From: an uncultured Lachnospiraceae bacterium
Lineage (GTDB): Bacteria > Bacillota > Clostridia > Lachnospirales > Lachnospiraceae
Length of the DNA: 58,640 nt
Direction of reading: 5' to 3'
Assembly: GCA_910584205.1 (NCBI GenBank)
Contig: CAJUAA010000028.1
Location: forward strand, 1-58,640
Shown here one piece after another: positions 41,521-50,245 of this stretch; position 1 is the first letter of the stretch, and each line of letters begins with the position of its first letter. Under the pieces are notes generated by a model. It saw nothing but the letters and a program-made list of their open reading frames with translations. It was not told the DNA's origin and made no database searches. The position numbers and the translations under genes are program-made.

Positions 41521-42833
41521 ATGAAAACCATTCAGATCAATGCAGCGGATAATGTGGCGGTGGCGCTTCAGCCTGTGGCGAAAGGAGAACAGATTGAGAC
41601 AGGGGGACGGATTTTGGAAGCCCGCGGGGAGATTCTCCAGGGCCATAAGATTGCGGTGGAAAGGATTCGAAGCGGCGAACAGGTGATCAAATATGGATTT
41701 CCCATCGGCCATGCCACGGAAGACGTGGAAGCGGGAAGCTGGGTGCATACCCACAATATGGCCACCAATCTGGAGGGGGAGACGGAGTACCGGTATGAAC
41801 CGGATCTCCATCCGCCGGTGCCGGTGGAACCGGAGACATTCATGGGATATCGGAGACGGGACGGCCGTGCGGCGATCCGCAACGAGATCTGGGTGATCCC
41901 CACGGTGGGCTGCGTAAACGATGTGGCAAAAAAGATCGCAAAGGATAATCAGAAGCTGGTACAGGGGAGCATCGACGGCCTTTATGCCTTTCCGCATCCG
42001 TTTGGCTGCAGCCAGACCGGCCATGACCACGCCCAGACCAGAAAGCTTCGGCGGCTCTGGCGCGCCATCCCAATGCGGGCGCCGTCCTGGTGGTGGGGCT
42101 TGGCTGTGAAAATCTGACCCATGAGCAGTTTCTTCGGGATCTGGGCGACTATGACGCGGACCGGGTAAAATTTCTTACCTGTCAGGAGGTGGAGGATGAG
42201 TTTGCCGAGGCAGAGCGCCTGCTGAGAGAATGCGCGGCCCATGCTTCCTCCTTCGTCAGGGAACCGATTCCGGTCAGCGAACTGGTCATCGGCATGAAAT
42301 GCGGGGGTTCCGACGGCCTGTCCGGCATTACGGCCAATCCGGTGGTGGGCAGATTCAGCGACATGATGGGGGCCAGAGGAGGCTCCACGGTGCTGACGGA
42401 AGTGCCGGAAATGTTCGGCGCGGAGGGATTTCTCCTGAACCGGTGTGCCGGTGAAGCGGTTTTTGAAAAAGCGGTGAATATGATCAACGGGTTTAAAAAC
42501 TACTTTATCAGCCATAAGGAAACGGTTTATGACAATCCCAGTCCGGGCAACCGTCAGGGCGGCATCACCACGCTGGAGGACAAATCCTGCGGCTGTGTGC
42601 AGAAAGGCGGTACGGCGCCGACGCTGAAGATCGCTTCCAACAGCCGGCTGGCGGAAAAGAAGAAGGGCTGGATCGATTTTGACGCGGGCCTGGTGGCGGA
42701 CGGAGAGCCGGTTGAGGACGCGGCCGGAAGGCTCCTGCAGCTGGTCATTCAGGTGGCGGGAGGACAGAAGACCCGTACGGAAGAGCTTGGGTTCCGTGAG
42801 ATCTCGATTTTTAAGGAAGGGATTACGCTGTAG
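41521..42833 (+). pseudogene. uxaA: Altronate dehydratase UxaA, frameshifted
   Basis: The N-terminal part (MKTIQINAADNVAVALQPVA ... FGCSQTGHDHAQTRKL) is joined in another frame to the rest (GLGCENLTHEQFLRDLGDYD ... CGGSDGLSGITANPVVGRFS). Together they give a full-length UxaA of about 437 residues that removes water from altronate to 2-keto-3-deoxygluconate. One base appears lost near 42050, where CGGCGGCTCTGG should read as an extra codon base in KLLAALARHPNAGA. It could also be a sequencing error. It has no good ribosome binding site. Confidence 0.8.
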
Positions 42834-42887
42834 TCTGGAAAGCGGAATAGAAGCAGGTTAAATTTACAGATGTATGTTGTTGCTGAG

Positions 42888-42930
42888 ATCAGGCAGTCGT
42901 GAGGATAATATTCGACGGCCTGATTTTTAT
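42888..42930 (+). terminator. Terminator after uxaA
   Basis: ATCAGGC plus GTCG pairs with CGAC plus GCCTGAT, each side carrying one unpaired base, and is followed by five T. Confidence 0.8.
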
Positions 42931-42966
42931 TAGTTGTTCGCAATCAGTTGGAGAGTAGAAAGCCCC

Positions 42967-42995
42967 TTGTTTTGTCCCGGGAATCTGTGTATAAT
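42967..42995 (+). promoter_or_regulatory. Promoter of the Sua5-upp block
   Basis: TTGTTT (42967-42972) and TATAAT (42990-42995) are separated by 17 bp. Confidence 0.65.
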
Positions 42996-43047
42996 AAAAA
43001 CGAACTGACAGCCCGTTTGGGAGGATTTACAGAAAGAAGGACAGGCA

Positions 43048-44094
43048 TTGCAGACAGAATTGATCTGGATCGACAGGGAGCACATGTCCCTGCATATACA
43101 TAAAATGGAACGGGCGGGGAAGATCCTGCGCGGGGGCGGTCTGGTGGCGTTTCCGACCGAGACCGTCTACGGGCTGGGGGCGGATGCGCTGAATGAGGAA
43201 GCGGCCGGAAAGATCTACAAGGCGAAAGGGCGTCCGTCTGACAATCCGCTGATCGTGCATATTGCGGATCCGGAGGCGCTGGACGGTATTGTGGAATCGG
43301 TTCCGGAAAAGGCGGCGGCTCTGGCGGCGGCTTTCTGGCCCGGACCGCTGACCATGATTTTTCATAAGAAGGAATGTGTTCCGTACGGGACCACCGGAGG
43401 ACTGTCCACGGTGGCGGTCCGGATGCCTTCGGACGAGATCGCCCGGGAGCTGATCCGGCAGGGGGGCGGGTATGTGGCGGCGCCCAGCGCCAATGTGTCC
43501 GGACGTCCCAGTCCCACCACCGCGCAGCACGTGTACGAGGATATGGCGGGGCGGATTCCCATGATCCTGGACGGCGGCCCGGTGCCGATCGGTCTGGAGT
43601 CCACCATCGTGGATCTGACCGGCGAGCGCCCGGTGATCCTGCGTCCGGGTTATATCACGCTGGATATGGTCCGGAGCGTGACGGGAGAAGCGGAAGTGGA
43701 CCAGGGACTGATCGCGGAGGATTCTTCCGTGCGGCCGAAGGCGCCCGGGATGAAATACCGGCATTATGCGCCGAGAGCGGACCTTCAGATCGTGGAGGGC
43801 CCCATGGAGCAGGTGATTTCCTATATCAACGAGCAGTGCGCCGCTCCCGGGAAGACCGGCGTGATCTGCACGGAAGAGACCAGGGAGCACTATCATGCGG
43901 GCGATGTGAAATGCATTGGTTCCAGAAGGGACGAGCTGTCCATCGCCAGCCATCTGTTTGCGATCCTGCGGGAGTTTGATGAAGATCAGGTGGATCGGAT
44001 CTATTCGGAGTCCTTTGACACGCCGGGGCTCGGACAGGCGGTCATGAACCGGCTTTTGAAGGCGGCGGGCCACCGGAAGATCGATGTTTCCTGA
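43048..44094 (+). CDS. L-threonylcarbamoyladenylate synthase (Sua5 type)
   Basis: The 348-residue protein has a YrdC domain (GGGLVAFPTETVYGLGADAL ... KGRPSDNPLIVHI ... PSANVSGRPSPT) and a C-terminal Sua5 domain. It makes threonylcarbamoyl-AMP for t6A modification at position 37 of ANN-decoding tRNAs. The start is TTG 43048 with AGAAGGACAGG upstream. It heads a housekeeping block with uracil phosphoribosyltransferase and dCMP deaminase. Confidence 0.92.
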   Translation: MQTELIWIDREHMSLHIHKMERAGKILRGGGLVAFPTETVYGLGADALNEEAAGKIYKAKGRPSDNPLIVHIADPEALDGIVESVPEKAAALAAAFWPGPLTMIFHKKECVPYGTTGGLSTVAVRMPSDEIARELIRQGGGYVAAPSANVSGRPSPTTAQHVYEDMAGRIPMILDGGPVPIGLESTIVDLTGERPVILRPGYITLDMVRSVTGEAEVDQGLIAEDSSVRPKAPGMKYRHYAPRADLQIVEGPMEQVISYINEQCAAPGKTGVICTEETREHYHAGDVKCIGSRRDELSIASHLFAILREFDEDQVDRIYSESFDTPGLGQAVMNRLLKAAGHRKIDVS

Positions 44095-44113
44095 CAGAAG
44101 GAGGTACAGAAAA

Positions 44114-44743
44114 ATGGCAAAGACAGTGATTATGGAACATCCGCTGATTCAGCACAAAATCGGCCTGATCCGGCGAAAGGAAACCGGTTCCAGGGATTTT
44201 CGCCAGATGATCGGCGAGATCGCCATGCTGATGTGTTATGAAGCGACCCGGGGCCTGAAGCTTGTGGACGCGGAAATCGAGACGCCCATATGCAGGACGA
44301 CGGTGAAAGAACTGGAGGGCAGGAAGCTGGCAGTGGTGCCCATTCTGCGGGCAGGGCTTGGCATGGTGGACGGCATGCTGGCCATGATACCGGCGGCAAA
44401 GGTAGGGCATATCGGCCTGTACCGGAATGAGGAGACGCTGGAGCCGGTGGAATATTACTGCAAGCTGCCCAAAGACTGTGGGGAGCGGGCGGTATTCGTG
44501 GTGGATCCCATGCTGGCGACCGGAGGCTCCGCTTCGGCGGCGATCACCATGCTGAAGGCAAAGGGAGTGAGAAATATCCGCTTTATGTGCATTATTGCGG
44601 CGCCGGAAGGCGTGGAACGGATGCAGAAGGAGCACCCGGATGTGGATCTGTACATCGGCGCCATGGATGAACGGCTCAATGAGAACGGATACATCGTGCC
44701 GGGGCTTGGAGACGCCGGCGACCGGATCTTCGGGACGAAATGA
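44114..44743 (+). CDS. upp: Uracil phosphoribosyltransferase
   Basis: This 209-residue enzyme converts uracil and PRPP to UMP. The PRPP-binding loop VVDPMLATGGSASAA, the early VPILRAGLGMVDGM, and the uracil-binding GYIVPGLGDAGDR near the end are all present. The start ATG 44114 has AGAAGGAGGTACAG upstream; an earlier ATG (44084) overlaps the end of the Sua5 gene. Confidence 0.96.
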   Translation: MAKTVIMEHPLIQHKIGLIRRKETGSRDFRQMIGEIAMLMCYEATRGLKLVDAEIETPICRTTVKELEGRKLAVVPILRAGLGMVDGMLAMIPAAKVGHIGLYRNEETLEPVEYYCKLPKDCGERAVFVVDPMLATGGSASAAITMLKAKGVRNIRFMCIIAAPEGVERMQKEHPDVDLYIGAMDERLNENGYIVPGLGDAGDRIFGTK

Positions 44744-44772
44744 TGGACGGGAACATCATGCGGGAGGATAAA

Positions 44773-45258
44773 ATGGCAGGAAAAAGAACGGATTATATAT
44801 CGTGGGATGAATATTTTATGGGGATTGCATATCTGTCCGCCATGCGTTCCAAAGATCCCAGTACGCAGGTGGGTGCGTGCATCGTCAGTCAGGAGAACAA
44901 GATCCTGTCCATGGGATACAATGGATTTCCCACGGGCTGCGACGACGATGAATTTCCATGGAGCAGAGACGGAGAACTGTATGACAGTAAATATGCCTAT
45001 GTGACCCACAGCGAGCTGAATGCGATTCTGAATTACCGTGGCGGAAGCCTGGAGGGGACGAAGATCTATGTGACGCTGTTTCCCTGCAACGAATGCGCCA
45101 AGGCCATCATCCAGTCAGGAATCCGGGAGCTGGTCTACGCCGACGACAAATACGGCGGGACGCCTGCCAATCTTGCGTCCAGGCGGATGCTGAAGGCCGC
45201 GGGAGTCAGGATGACGCCCTATGAGAAGAACGGGAGGAAGGTGGTACTGGAAGTATAA
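44773..45258 (+). CDS. dCMP deaminase family protein
   Basis: The 161-residue zinc deaminase has the first zinc motif THSELNA and the second PCNECAK, and starts SWDEYFMGIAYLSAMRSKDP. It deaminates dCMP to dUMP for thymidylate synthesis, or is a related cytidine/deoxycytidylate deaminase. The start ATG 44773 follows GGGAGGATAAA; ATGs at 44758 and 44740 are possible. Its last 11 codons are the first unit of a tandem repeat that continues beyond the stop. Confidence 0.92.
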   Translation: MAGKRTDYISWDEYFMGIAYLSAMRSKDPSTQVGACIVSQENKILSMGYNGFPTGCDDDEFPWSRDGELYDSKYAYVTHSELNAILNYRGGSLEGTKIYVTLFPCNECAKAIIQSGIRELVYADDKYGGTPANLASRRMLKAAGVRMTPYEKNGRKVVLEV

Positions 45259-45365
45259 AAAAGAACGGGAGGAAGGCAGTACTGGAAGTATAAAGAAGAA
45301 CGGAAGAAAGGCAATACGGGAAGTGTGGAAAAGAACGGGAGAAATGCAGCCCTGGTAGTGTGGAG
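45226..45365 (+). repeat. Four tandem 35-bp repeats from the dCMP deaminase 3' end
   Basis: Units at 45226-45260, 45261-45295, 45296-45330 and 45331-45365 are each exactly 35 bp, beginning AAGAACGG or AAGAACGGGA. A degenerate fifth start (AGGAACGGG) follows at 45366. Unit 1 is coding (KNGRKVVLEV and stop); later units diverge progressively. As 35 is not a multiple of three, the copies are not an in-frame extension. The array ends just before the RpiR gene. Confidence 0.85.
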
Positions 45366-45406
45366 AGGAACGGGTGTATGCGATGAGGAGAGAGGGTGAG
45401 GACACG

Positions 45407-46255
45407 ATGATGAAAAACTCCTGCCTGCTGAATATAAAGAGCAAGCAGAAAATTCTGACCGGGTCGGAACAGAAAGTAGGCAAATATGTACTGGAACATT
45501 ATATGGAAGTTCTGAATTATACAGTGACGGAACTGGCGGACAAGGCGGACGTCAGCGATGCCACCGTAGTCCGGTTCTGCAGGAGCGCCGGATACAAGGG
45601 TTACCAGGACCTGAAGATCCATCTTGCGCAGGATGCGCTTGTTCCGTATAAGCATCTGAACACTTCTCTGGAAAAAGAGGATACGCCGGCGCAGATCGCC
45701 CAGAAAGTGATCCGGGCGGAGATTCAGACGCTGGAGGAGACGCTGAACATCCTGGATATGAAGGAGCTGGAAGCGGCGGCGGGCGTCATCAAGGATGCGC
45801 GCAGGGTGGTATTTTTCGGCTGCGGAGGAAGCGGAGCGGTGGCGTATGACGCCATGCATAAATTTCTGAAAATCGGAATTCATTCCTTTATTCATACAGA
45901 TGTGGATATCCAGTCCATGCAGTCGGCGCTTCTGGGCCCGGGGGACGTGGCATTCGGGATCTCTCACTCAGGAGGCAATCAAAATGTGCTGGAATGTCTG
46001 AAGAATGCCAGGGACTGCGGGGCCACGCTGGTGGGCCTGACCACCTATGGGAAATCCCCCATGCAGCGGCTGTGCGATTATCTGCTGATGACTTCCACCA
46101 AGGAGAGCATCTTCCGCTCGGAATCCGTGACCGCCAGGGTGGCGCAGCTGTCGGTGATCGATTCGCTGGTGGCGGTTATGTCCTATATGGATTATGACTC
46201 GGCGTTTGACGCGATCCAGCGGACGCGGAAGGCGACCTCGGGAAGAAAATATTAG
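45407..46255 (+). CDS. MurR/RpiR family transcriptional regulator
   Basis: The 282-residue protein has an N-terminal RpiR helix-turn-helix (TVTELADKADVSDATVVRFC) and a C-terminal SIS sugar-phosphate-binding domain (VVFFGCGGSGAVAYDAMHKF ... GISHSGGNQNVLECLK). It senses a sugar phosphate and controls a catabolic operon. I start at ATG 45407, with GGTGAGG upstream; ATG 45410 is equally possible. The operon that begins 320 bp downstream carries two identical palindromes of the type RpiR proteins bind, so this is its likely regulator. A strong terminator follows. Confidence 0.88.
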   Translation: MMKNSCLLNIKSKQKILTGSEQKVGKYVLEHYMEVLNYTVTELADKADVSDATVVRFCRSAGYKGYQDLKIHLAQDALVPYKHLNTSLEKEDTPAQIAQKVIRAEIQTLEETLNILDMKELEAAAGVIKDARRVVFFGCGGSGAVAYDAMHKFLKIGIHSFIHTDVDIQSMQSALLGPGDVAFGISHSGGNQNVLECLKNARDCGATLVGLTTYGKSPMQRLCDYLLMTSTKESIFRSESVTARVAQLSVIDSLVAVMSYMDYDSAFDAIQRTRKATSGRKY

Positions 46256-46287
46256 GATGCGGCAAAGAAGATAAGAAAAGAGAATGA

Positions 46288-46325
46288 GAAAAAAGACAGT
46301 GGTTTCGGACCGCTGTCTTTTTTTA
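46288..46325 (+). terminator. Terminator after RpiR gene
   Basis: AAAAAAGACAGTGG pairs with CCGCTGTCTTTTTT around TTTCGGA, ending in T. Confidence 0.88.
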
Positions 46326-46344
46326 CTCCATTTTTGACAGAGAG

Positions 46345-46359
46345 TGAAAAAATATTTCA
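46345..46359. promoter_or_regulatory. RpiR-type operator (upstream copy)
   Basis: TGAAAAAATATTTCA, a near-palindrome with arms TGAAA and TTTCA. The same 15 bases occur at 46501-46515. The two sites are 156 bp apart. Confidence 0.7.
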
Positions 46360-46499
46360 AATATGAAATTTTATGGACAAATAATTTGAAGAAAATTTAT
46401 AAATAAAGAGGAAATGCAGGAAAAAGGACGAAATATGAAGAGAAAATTGACATTTTGTAAAAAATAATGTAAAAAAATTACAAAAATTTCAAAAATTAC

Positions 46500-46528
46500 T
46501 TGAAAAAATATTTCAGATAAGATATAAT
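46500..46528 (+). promoter_or_regulatory. Promoter of dehydrogenase-aldolase-kinase operon with RpiR site
   Basis: TTGAAA (46500-46505) and TATAAT (46523-46528) are separated by 17 bp. TGAAAAAATATTTCA (46501-46515) covers the -35 box and part of the spacer, so binding would block RNA polymerase. Confidence 0.8.
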
Positions 46529-46574
46529 ACAAACCATCAGGAGAAACAACATCACATGAAAGGAGAAACTGTTT

Positions 46575-47618
46575 ATGAAGATGAAAGCGGTGGTTCTGGA
46601 AGGCCCGAATAAATTTGGCCCGCAGATGATCGACAAACCGGAAGCAGGCGAGGACGAGATCCTTCTGAAGATGGAGAAGGCAGCGATCTGCGGTACGGAC
46701 ATTCGGATTCTGGAAGGAAAGAAGACAAAGGATGTCAGGTATCCGTCCGTGATCGGCCATGAGATGTGCGGTACCATCGAGAAGGTCGGAAAGAATGTGA
46801 AAGGCTATGAGGTGGGGGAGAAGGTATCCATTGCCAACGTAATCCCCTGCGGTTCCTGTGCAAGCTGCCTGAACGGAAGAGAAAACGCATGTATGAACCG
46901 TACAGCCATCGGTTATCAGTACGACGGCGGATTTGCGGAGTACGTGAGAATCCCGAAGAGCTGCATCGCAGCCGGAAATGTGGTGAAGCTTCCGGATCAC
47001 GTGTCCTTTACGGCAGGCGCTCTGATCGAGCCTCTTTCCTGCTGTATCCGCGGACTGAAAAATGCGGGAACAGGCTTTAATGATACGGTGCTGGTAGTCG
47101 GAGCGGGCCCCATCGGCCTGATGCATATCCAGCTCTCCAAGATTGCGGGAGCCAGCAAGGTGATTGTCAGCGAGCCCAATGAATTCCGCCGCAGCAAGGC
47201 TGAGATCCTGGGCGGCGACGTGATCATCGACCCGACGAAGGAAAACTTAAAGGAGCGCGTAATGGCGGAAACCGGGGGACTGGGCGTAGATGTGATCATC
47301 GTTGCCATCGGTGTTCCGGCGATCGTACAGCAGAATCTGGAACTCTGCAAGAAGGGCGGTACGGTCTGCCTGTTCGCGGGATTTGCAGGAACCGGAGAAT
47401 GCACCATCAGCGCCAACACGATCCATTACAACGAGATCAATGTATGCGGCTCCACCGCTTACAAGCGCAGCGACTATCTGGCTGCGGCAGAGATGGTGAA
47501 GACCGGAAAGATCAATCTGGATGAGATCGCTACACACACCTATAAACTGGATGACTTTGTGGCGGCGTATGAGATGAACAAGAGCGGCGCAGGTCTGAAG
47601 ATCATGATCGAACCTTAA
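46575..47618 (+). CDS. Zinc-dependent medium-chain dehydrogenase (polyol/threonine type)
   Basis: This 347-residue MDR-family dehydrogenase has the catalytic Zn region ICGTDIRI and GHEMCGT, and a structural Zn lobe CGSCASCLNGRENAC with all four Cys. The nucleotide motif is VVGAGPIGLMHIQL. It resembles sorbitol and threonine dehydrogenases, so it oxidises a secondary alcohol of a polyol, sugar or sugar acid. AAAGGAGAAACTGTTT precedes the start. It is the first gene of the RpiR-controlled operon. Confidence 0.9.
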   Translation: MKMKAVVLEGPNKFGPQMIDKPEAGEDEILLKMEKAAICGTDIRILEGKKTKDVRYPSVIGHEMCGTIEKVGKNVKGYEVGEKVSIANVIPCGSCASCLNGRENACMNRTAIGYQYDGGFAEYVRIPKSCIAAGNVVKLPDHVSFTAGALIEPLSCCIRGLKNAGTGFNDTVLVVGAGPIGLMHIQLSKIAGASKVIVSEPNEFRRSKAEILGGDVIIDPTKENLKERVMAETGGLGVDVIIVAIGVPAIVQQNLELCKKGGTVCLFAGFAGTGECTISANTIHYNEINVCGSTAYKRSDYLAAAEMVKTGKINLDEIATHTYKLDDFVAAYEMNKSGAGLKIMIEP

Positions 47619-47662
47619 TAAACCATTACATAGATTGAAAAAAGAAAAGGAGAATAAAAATT

Positions 47663-48505
47663 ATGGCAATGTTAGGCAAAGCAGTACGTATGAGCAGACT
47701 GGTAAACCCGAAGAGCAACAAGATGATGGCAATCACGGTGGATCACGCGATTTCCAGAGGAATTGCACCCATGACCGGACTTCACAGCATTCAGGATACC
47801 ATTGACAAGATCATCCTTGGAAAACCGGATGCCATGACCATGACAAAGGGGATCGCGGAGCACTGTATGTGGCAGCACGCAGGCAAGGTTTCCATCCTTC
47901 TGAAGGCGTCCAACTACTCTCCGGTAGCGCCGACAAAGGATACGATCTTCGGCAGCGTGGATGAAGCGATCCGCATGGGCGCAGACGCCATCTCCATGGG
48001 CGCCATGACGCTGGGCGATTTCCAGGGCGAGCAGTTTGAAGCGATCGGAAAATTTTCCGAGGAGTGTATGGCAAAGGGCATGCCGCTGATCGGACATGTG
48101 TATCCGAAGGGAGAGAGCGTACCGGTGGATCAGAGAGCATCCTGGGAAAACATTGCTTACTGTGTCAGAAGCGCATGCGAGCTCGGTATGGACATTGTGA
48201 AGACCACCTATACCGGCGATCCGGATTCCATGGCGAAAGCGCTTTCCTGCGTACCGTCCAGCTTCCGTGTGGTGATCCAGGGCGGCGATGCGTGCAAGAC
48301 GCTGGATGACTATCTGGTCATGACCAGAGAGGCTATGGACTGCGGCGTCGGCGGCGTGACCATGGGAAGGTTCGTATGGGATTACAAGGATGTGACCGCG
48401 CTGGTGATCGCTCTGAGATATATCATTCATGAGGGCTACAGCGTGAAAGAGGCAAAAGAGCTTCTGGCACAGCTTGAGAACGACAAGAACTACGACGAGT
48501 TCTAA
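47663..48505 (+). CDS. Class I aldolase (DhnA/LsrF/DeoC-like)
   Basis: The 280-residue TIM-barrel aldolase of the DhnA/LsrF group has VDHAISRG near the N-terminus and Lys 180 in DIVKTTYTGDPDSM as probable Schiff-base residue. The late GGDACKTLDDYLVMTREAMD block is typical. Members cleave or form phosphorylated sugars. AAAGGAGAATAAAAATT precedes the start. Following a dehydrogenase and preceding an FGGY kinase, it probably splits a ketose phosphate into two C2-C4 pieces. Confidence 0.88.
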   Translation: MAMLGKAVRMSRLVNPKSNKMMAITVDHAISRGIAPMTGLHSIQDTIDKIILGKPDAMTMTKGIAEHCMWQHAGKVSILLKASNYSPVAPTKDTIFGSVDEAIRMGADAISMGAMTLGDFQGEQFEAIGKFSEECMAKGMPLIGHVYPKGESVPVDQRASWENIAYCVRSACELGMDIVKTTYTGDPDSMAKALSCVPSSFRVVIQGGDACKTLDDYLVMTREAMDCGVGGVTMGRFVWDYKDVTALVIALRYIIHEGYSVKEAKELLAQLENDKNYDEF

Positions 48506-48528
48506 GCCTTACATACAGGAGAAGAGAA

Positions 48529-50061
48529 GTGGGCGAAAAGTATTTACTGGGGGTCGATGTCGGAACCTCAAGTATTAAGGTCGCGATCATCGATGAGAAA
48601 GGAAAGCTGAAAGGGATCACGTCCGGGGTCTACAATCTGATTCAGGAGGCTCCGGGCTGGCAGCAGATCGATGCGGACGACATGTGGAGAGCGTGTCTGG
48701 AGTGCATCGGCCGCCTGAAGCTGGAGCAGAAAATCGATCTTGGGAAGATCGGGGGGATCGGCATCTCCTGCCTGTGCCCGGGGCTTGCGGCATTTGACAG
48801 GGAAGGACATGTTCTGGTGAATCCCATCATCTATTCAGACCAGCGCAGCGTGGAAGAGGCGGAAGAGATCAAACAGAAGGTTGGAGAAGAACGTATGTTT
48901 GGCATCACCGCCAATAACGTCATGGCAGGAGCCATGTCGGGAACCTCCATGCTCTGGGTGAAGAAGCATCTTCCCGAGATCTATGAGAAGATCTACTGCT
49001 TTGGACATATTAATACCCTGGTGGCGGTCCGCATGACCGGAAATTTTGCCATTGACTACTCCAACGCCTCGTATACCAGCCTGTTTGAGACCGGAGGCGG
49101 ATACCGCTGGTCGGACGAGCTCTGCGAAAAGATCGGGATTCCGAAGGAAAAGCTTCCGCCGCTCATGAAATCCCATGAGATTGTGGGGGAACTGATGGCG
49201 GAAGACCTGATCGGTGTGGGGATTCCCAAGGGGACCCCGGTCGTCATCGGAGGCGGGGATACGGCCTGCGCCTCTCTGGCCACCGGAGTGATCCGTTCGG
49301 GAGACGTATGCGAATCGGTGGGGACCACCAATGTGCTGACCGTCTGCGTGACGGAGCCGAAATTTGACAGGGCTTTTATCAACCGCTGCCATGTGGTGAA
49401 GGATGCCTGGATCTACCAGGGCGCCCTGTCGCATACAGGAGCGTCCCTGCGCTGGATGCGGGATGAGTTCTGCCAGGATCTGAAGATGGCGGCGGAGGCG
49501 TTCCATGACAATGTCTATGACCTGATGACCGGGATGGCGGATATCCATTCCACGCCCGGAGCGGGCGGTATCGTGTTCCTTCCGTATATGCTGGGAGAAA
49601 GGAGCCCTGTGTGGGATTCCTACGCAAGAGGCGTGTTCTTCGGCGTGTCCCTGAACAGCCACAAGGATGATTTCATCCGGGCGGTGCTGGAAGGGGCGGC
49701 GTACGGCCTGCGGCAGCTCTGCGAGCTGGCGGAGCAGGTAACGGGCAGGACGATCAAGGAGTTTCGCGCCATCGGAGGCGGCGCGAAGAATACCGTATGG
49801 TCCCAGATCAAGGCGGACGTGACCGGAAAAGACATCATTACGCTGGATGTGAACGATATGGCGCCTGTGGGGGCGGCTCTGCTGGCGGGCATCGGCATCG
49901 GGTGTTTCCAGGATGCCTATGAAGCTTCCGGCTGCATCGAGAAAACCGTCTACCAGCGGTTCAACAGCAGAAGGGATTTCGACGAAATCTATGACAGGCG
50001 GTTTGATACCTATAAGAAACTGTATCCGCAGCTGAAAGATCTGTACCGTTCGAACTATTGA
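48529..50061 (+). CDS. FGGY family carbohydrate kinase
   Basis: The 510-residue kinase has GVDVGTSSIKVAIID in the ATP turn, IIYSDQRSVEEAE at the substrate site, GGGDTACASLATG, and IGGGAKNTVWSQIKADVTGK in the second domain. It starts at GTG 48529 with CAGGAGAAG upstream. It lies 23 bp after the aldolase and should phosphorylate the ketose before cleavage. The region between this gene and the TRAP genes holds a GntR-type operator, so the units can be regulated separately. Confidence 0.92.
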   Translation: MGEKYLLGVDVGTSSIKVAIIDEKGKLKGITSGVYNLIQEAPGWQQIDADDMWRACLECIGRLKLEQKIDLGKIGGIGISCLCPGLAAFDREGHVLVNPIIYSDQRSVEEAEEIKQKVGEERMFGITANNVMAGAMSGTSMLWVKKHLPEIYEKIYCFGHINTLVAVRMTGNFAIDYSNASYTSLFETGGGYRWSDELCEKIGIPKEKLPPLMKSHEIVGELMAEDLIGVGIPKGTPVVIGGGDTACASLATGVIRSGDVCESVGTTNVLTVCVTEPKFDRAFINRCHVVKDAWIYQGALSHTGASLRWMRDEFCQDLKMAAEAFHDNVYDLMTGMADIHSTPGAGGIVFLPYMLGERSPVWDSYARGVFFGVSLNSHKDDFIRAVLEGAAYGLRQLCELAEQVTGRTIKEFRAIGGGAKNTVWSQIKADVTGKDIITLDVNDMAPVGAALLAGIGIGCFQDAYEASGCIEKTVYQRFNSRRDFDEIYDRRFDTYKKLYPQLKDLYRSNY

Positions 50062-50178
50062 CAAATGTCACAAAAACGGGGAGCTAAAATTGTGAAATAG
50101 TAACGAATTTACGGGGTATTCGTGCAAATCGTAAAAAACAGGTTGAAATTTCGGATACTTTCGTGTAAATTGTAAACA

Positions 50179-50201
50179 TGAAGATTGTATGACAATCTTC
50201 A
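50179..50201. promoter_or_regulatory. FCD-GntR-type operator upstream of dctP
   Basis: The arms TGAAGATTGT (50179-50188) and ACAATCTTCA (50192-50201) are perfect complements around ATG. A further half site, CATACAATAT, lies at 50205-50214. The core TTGTATGACAA recurs upstream of the second dehydrogenase gene. It is probably bound by the FCD-type GntR encoded at 55886. Confidence 0.75.
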
Positions 50202-50245
50202 AATCATACAATATTCAAACCAAAAAGGATTAGGAGGAAAGAAAC

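Noticed and set aside
42090..42833. Separate gene for a C-terminal UxaA-like protein
   Set aside because: No ribosome binding site before ATG 42090, and the protein joins the upstream frame exactly at one missing base. It is the rest of a frameshifted uxaA.
45226..45365. CRISPR array
   Set aside because: The units follow each other directly without unique spacers and diverge gradually; no cas genes are nearby.
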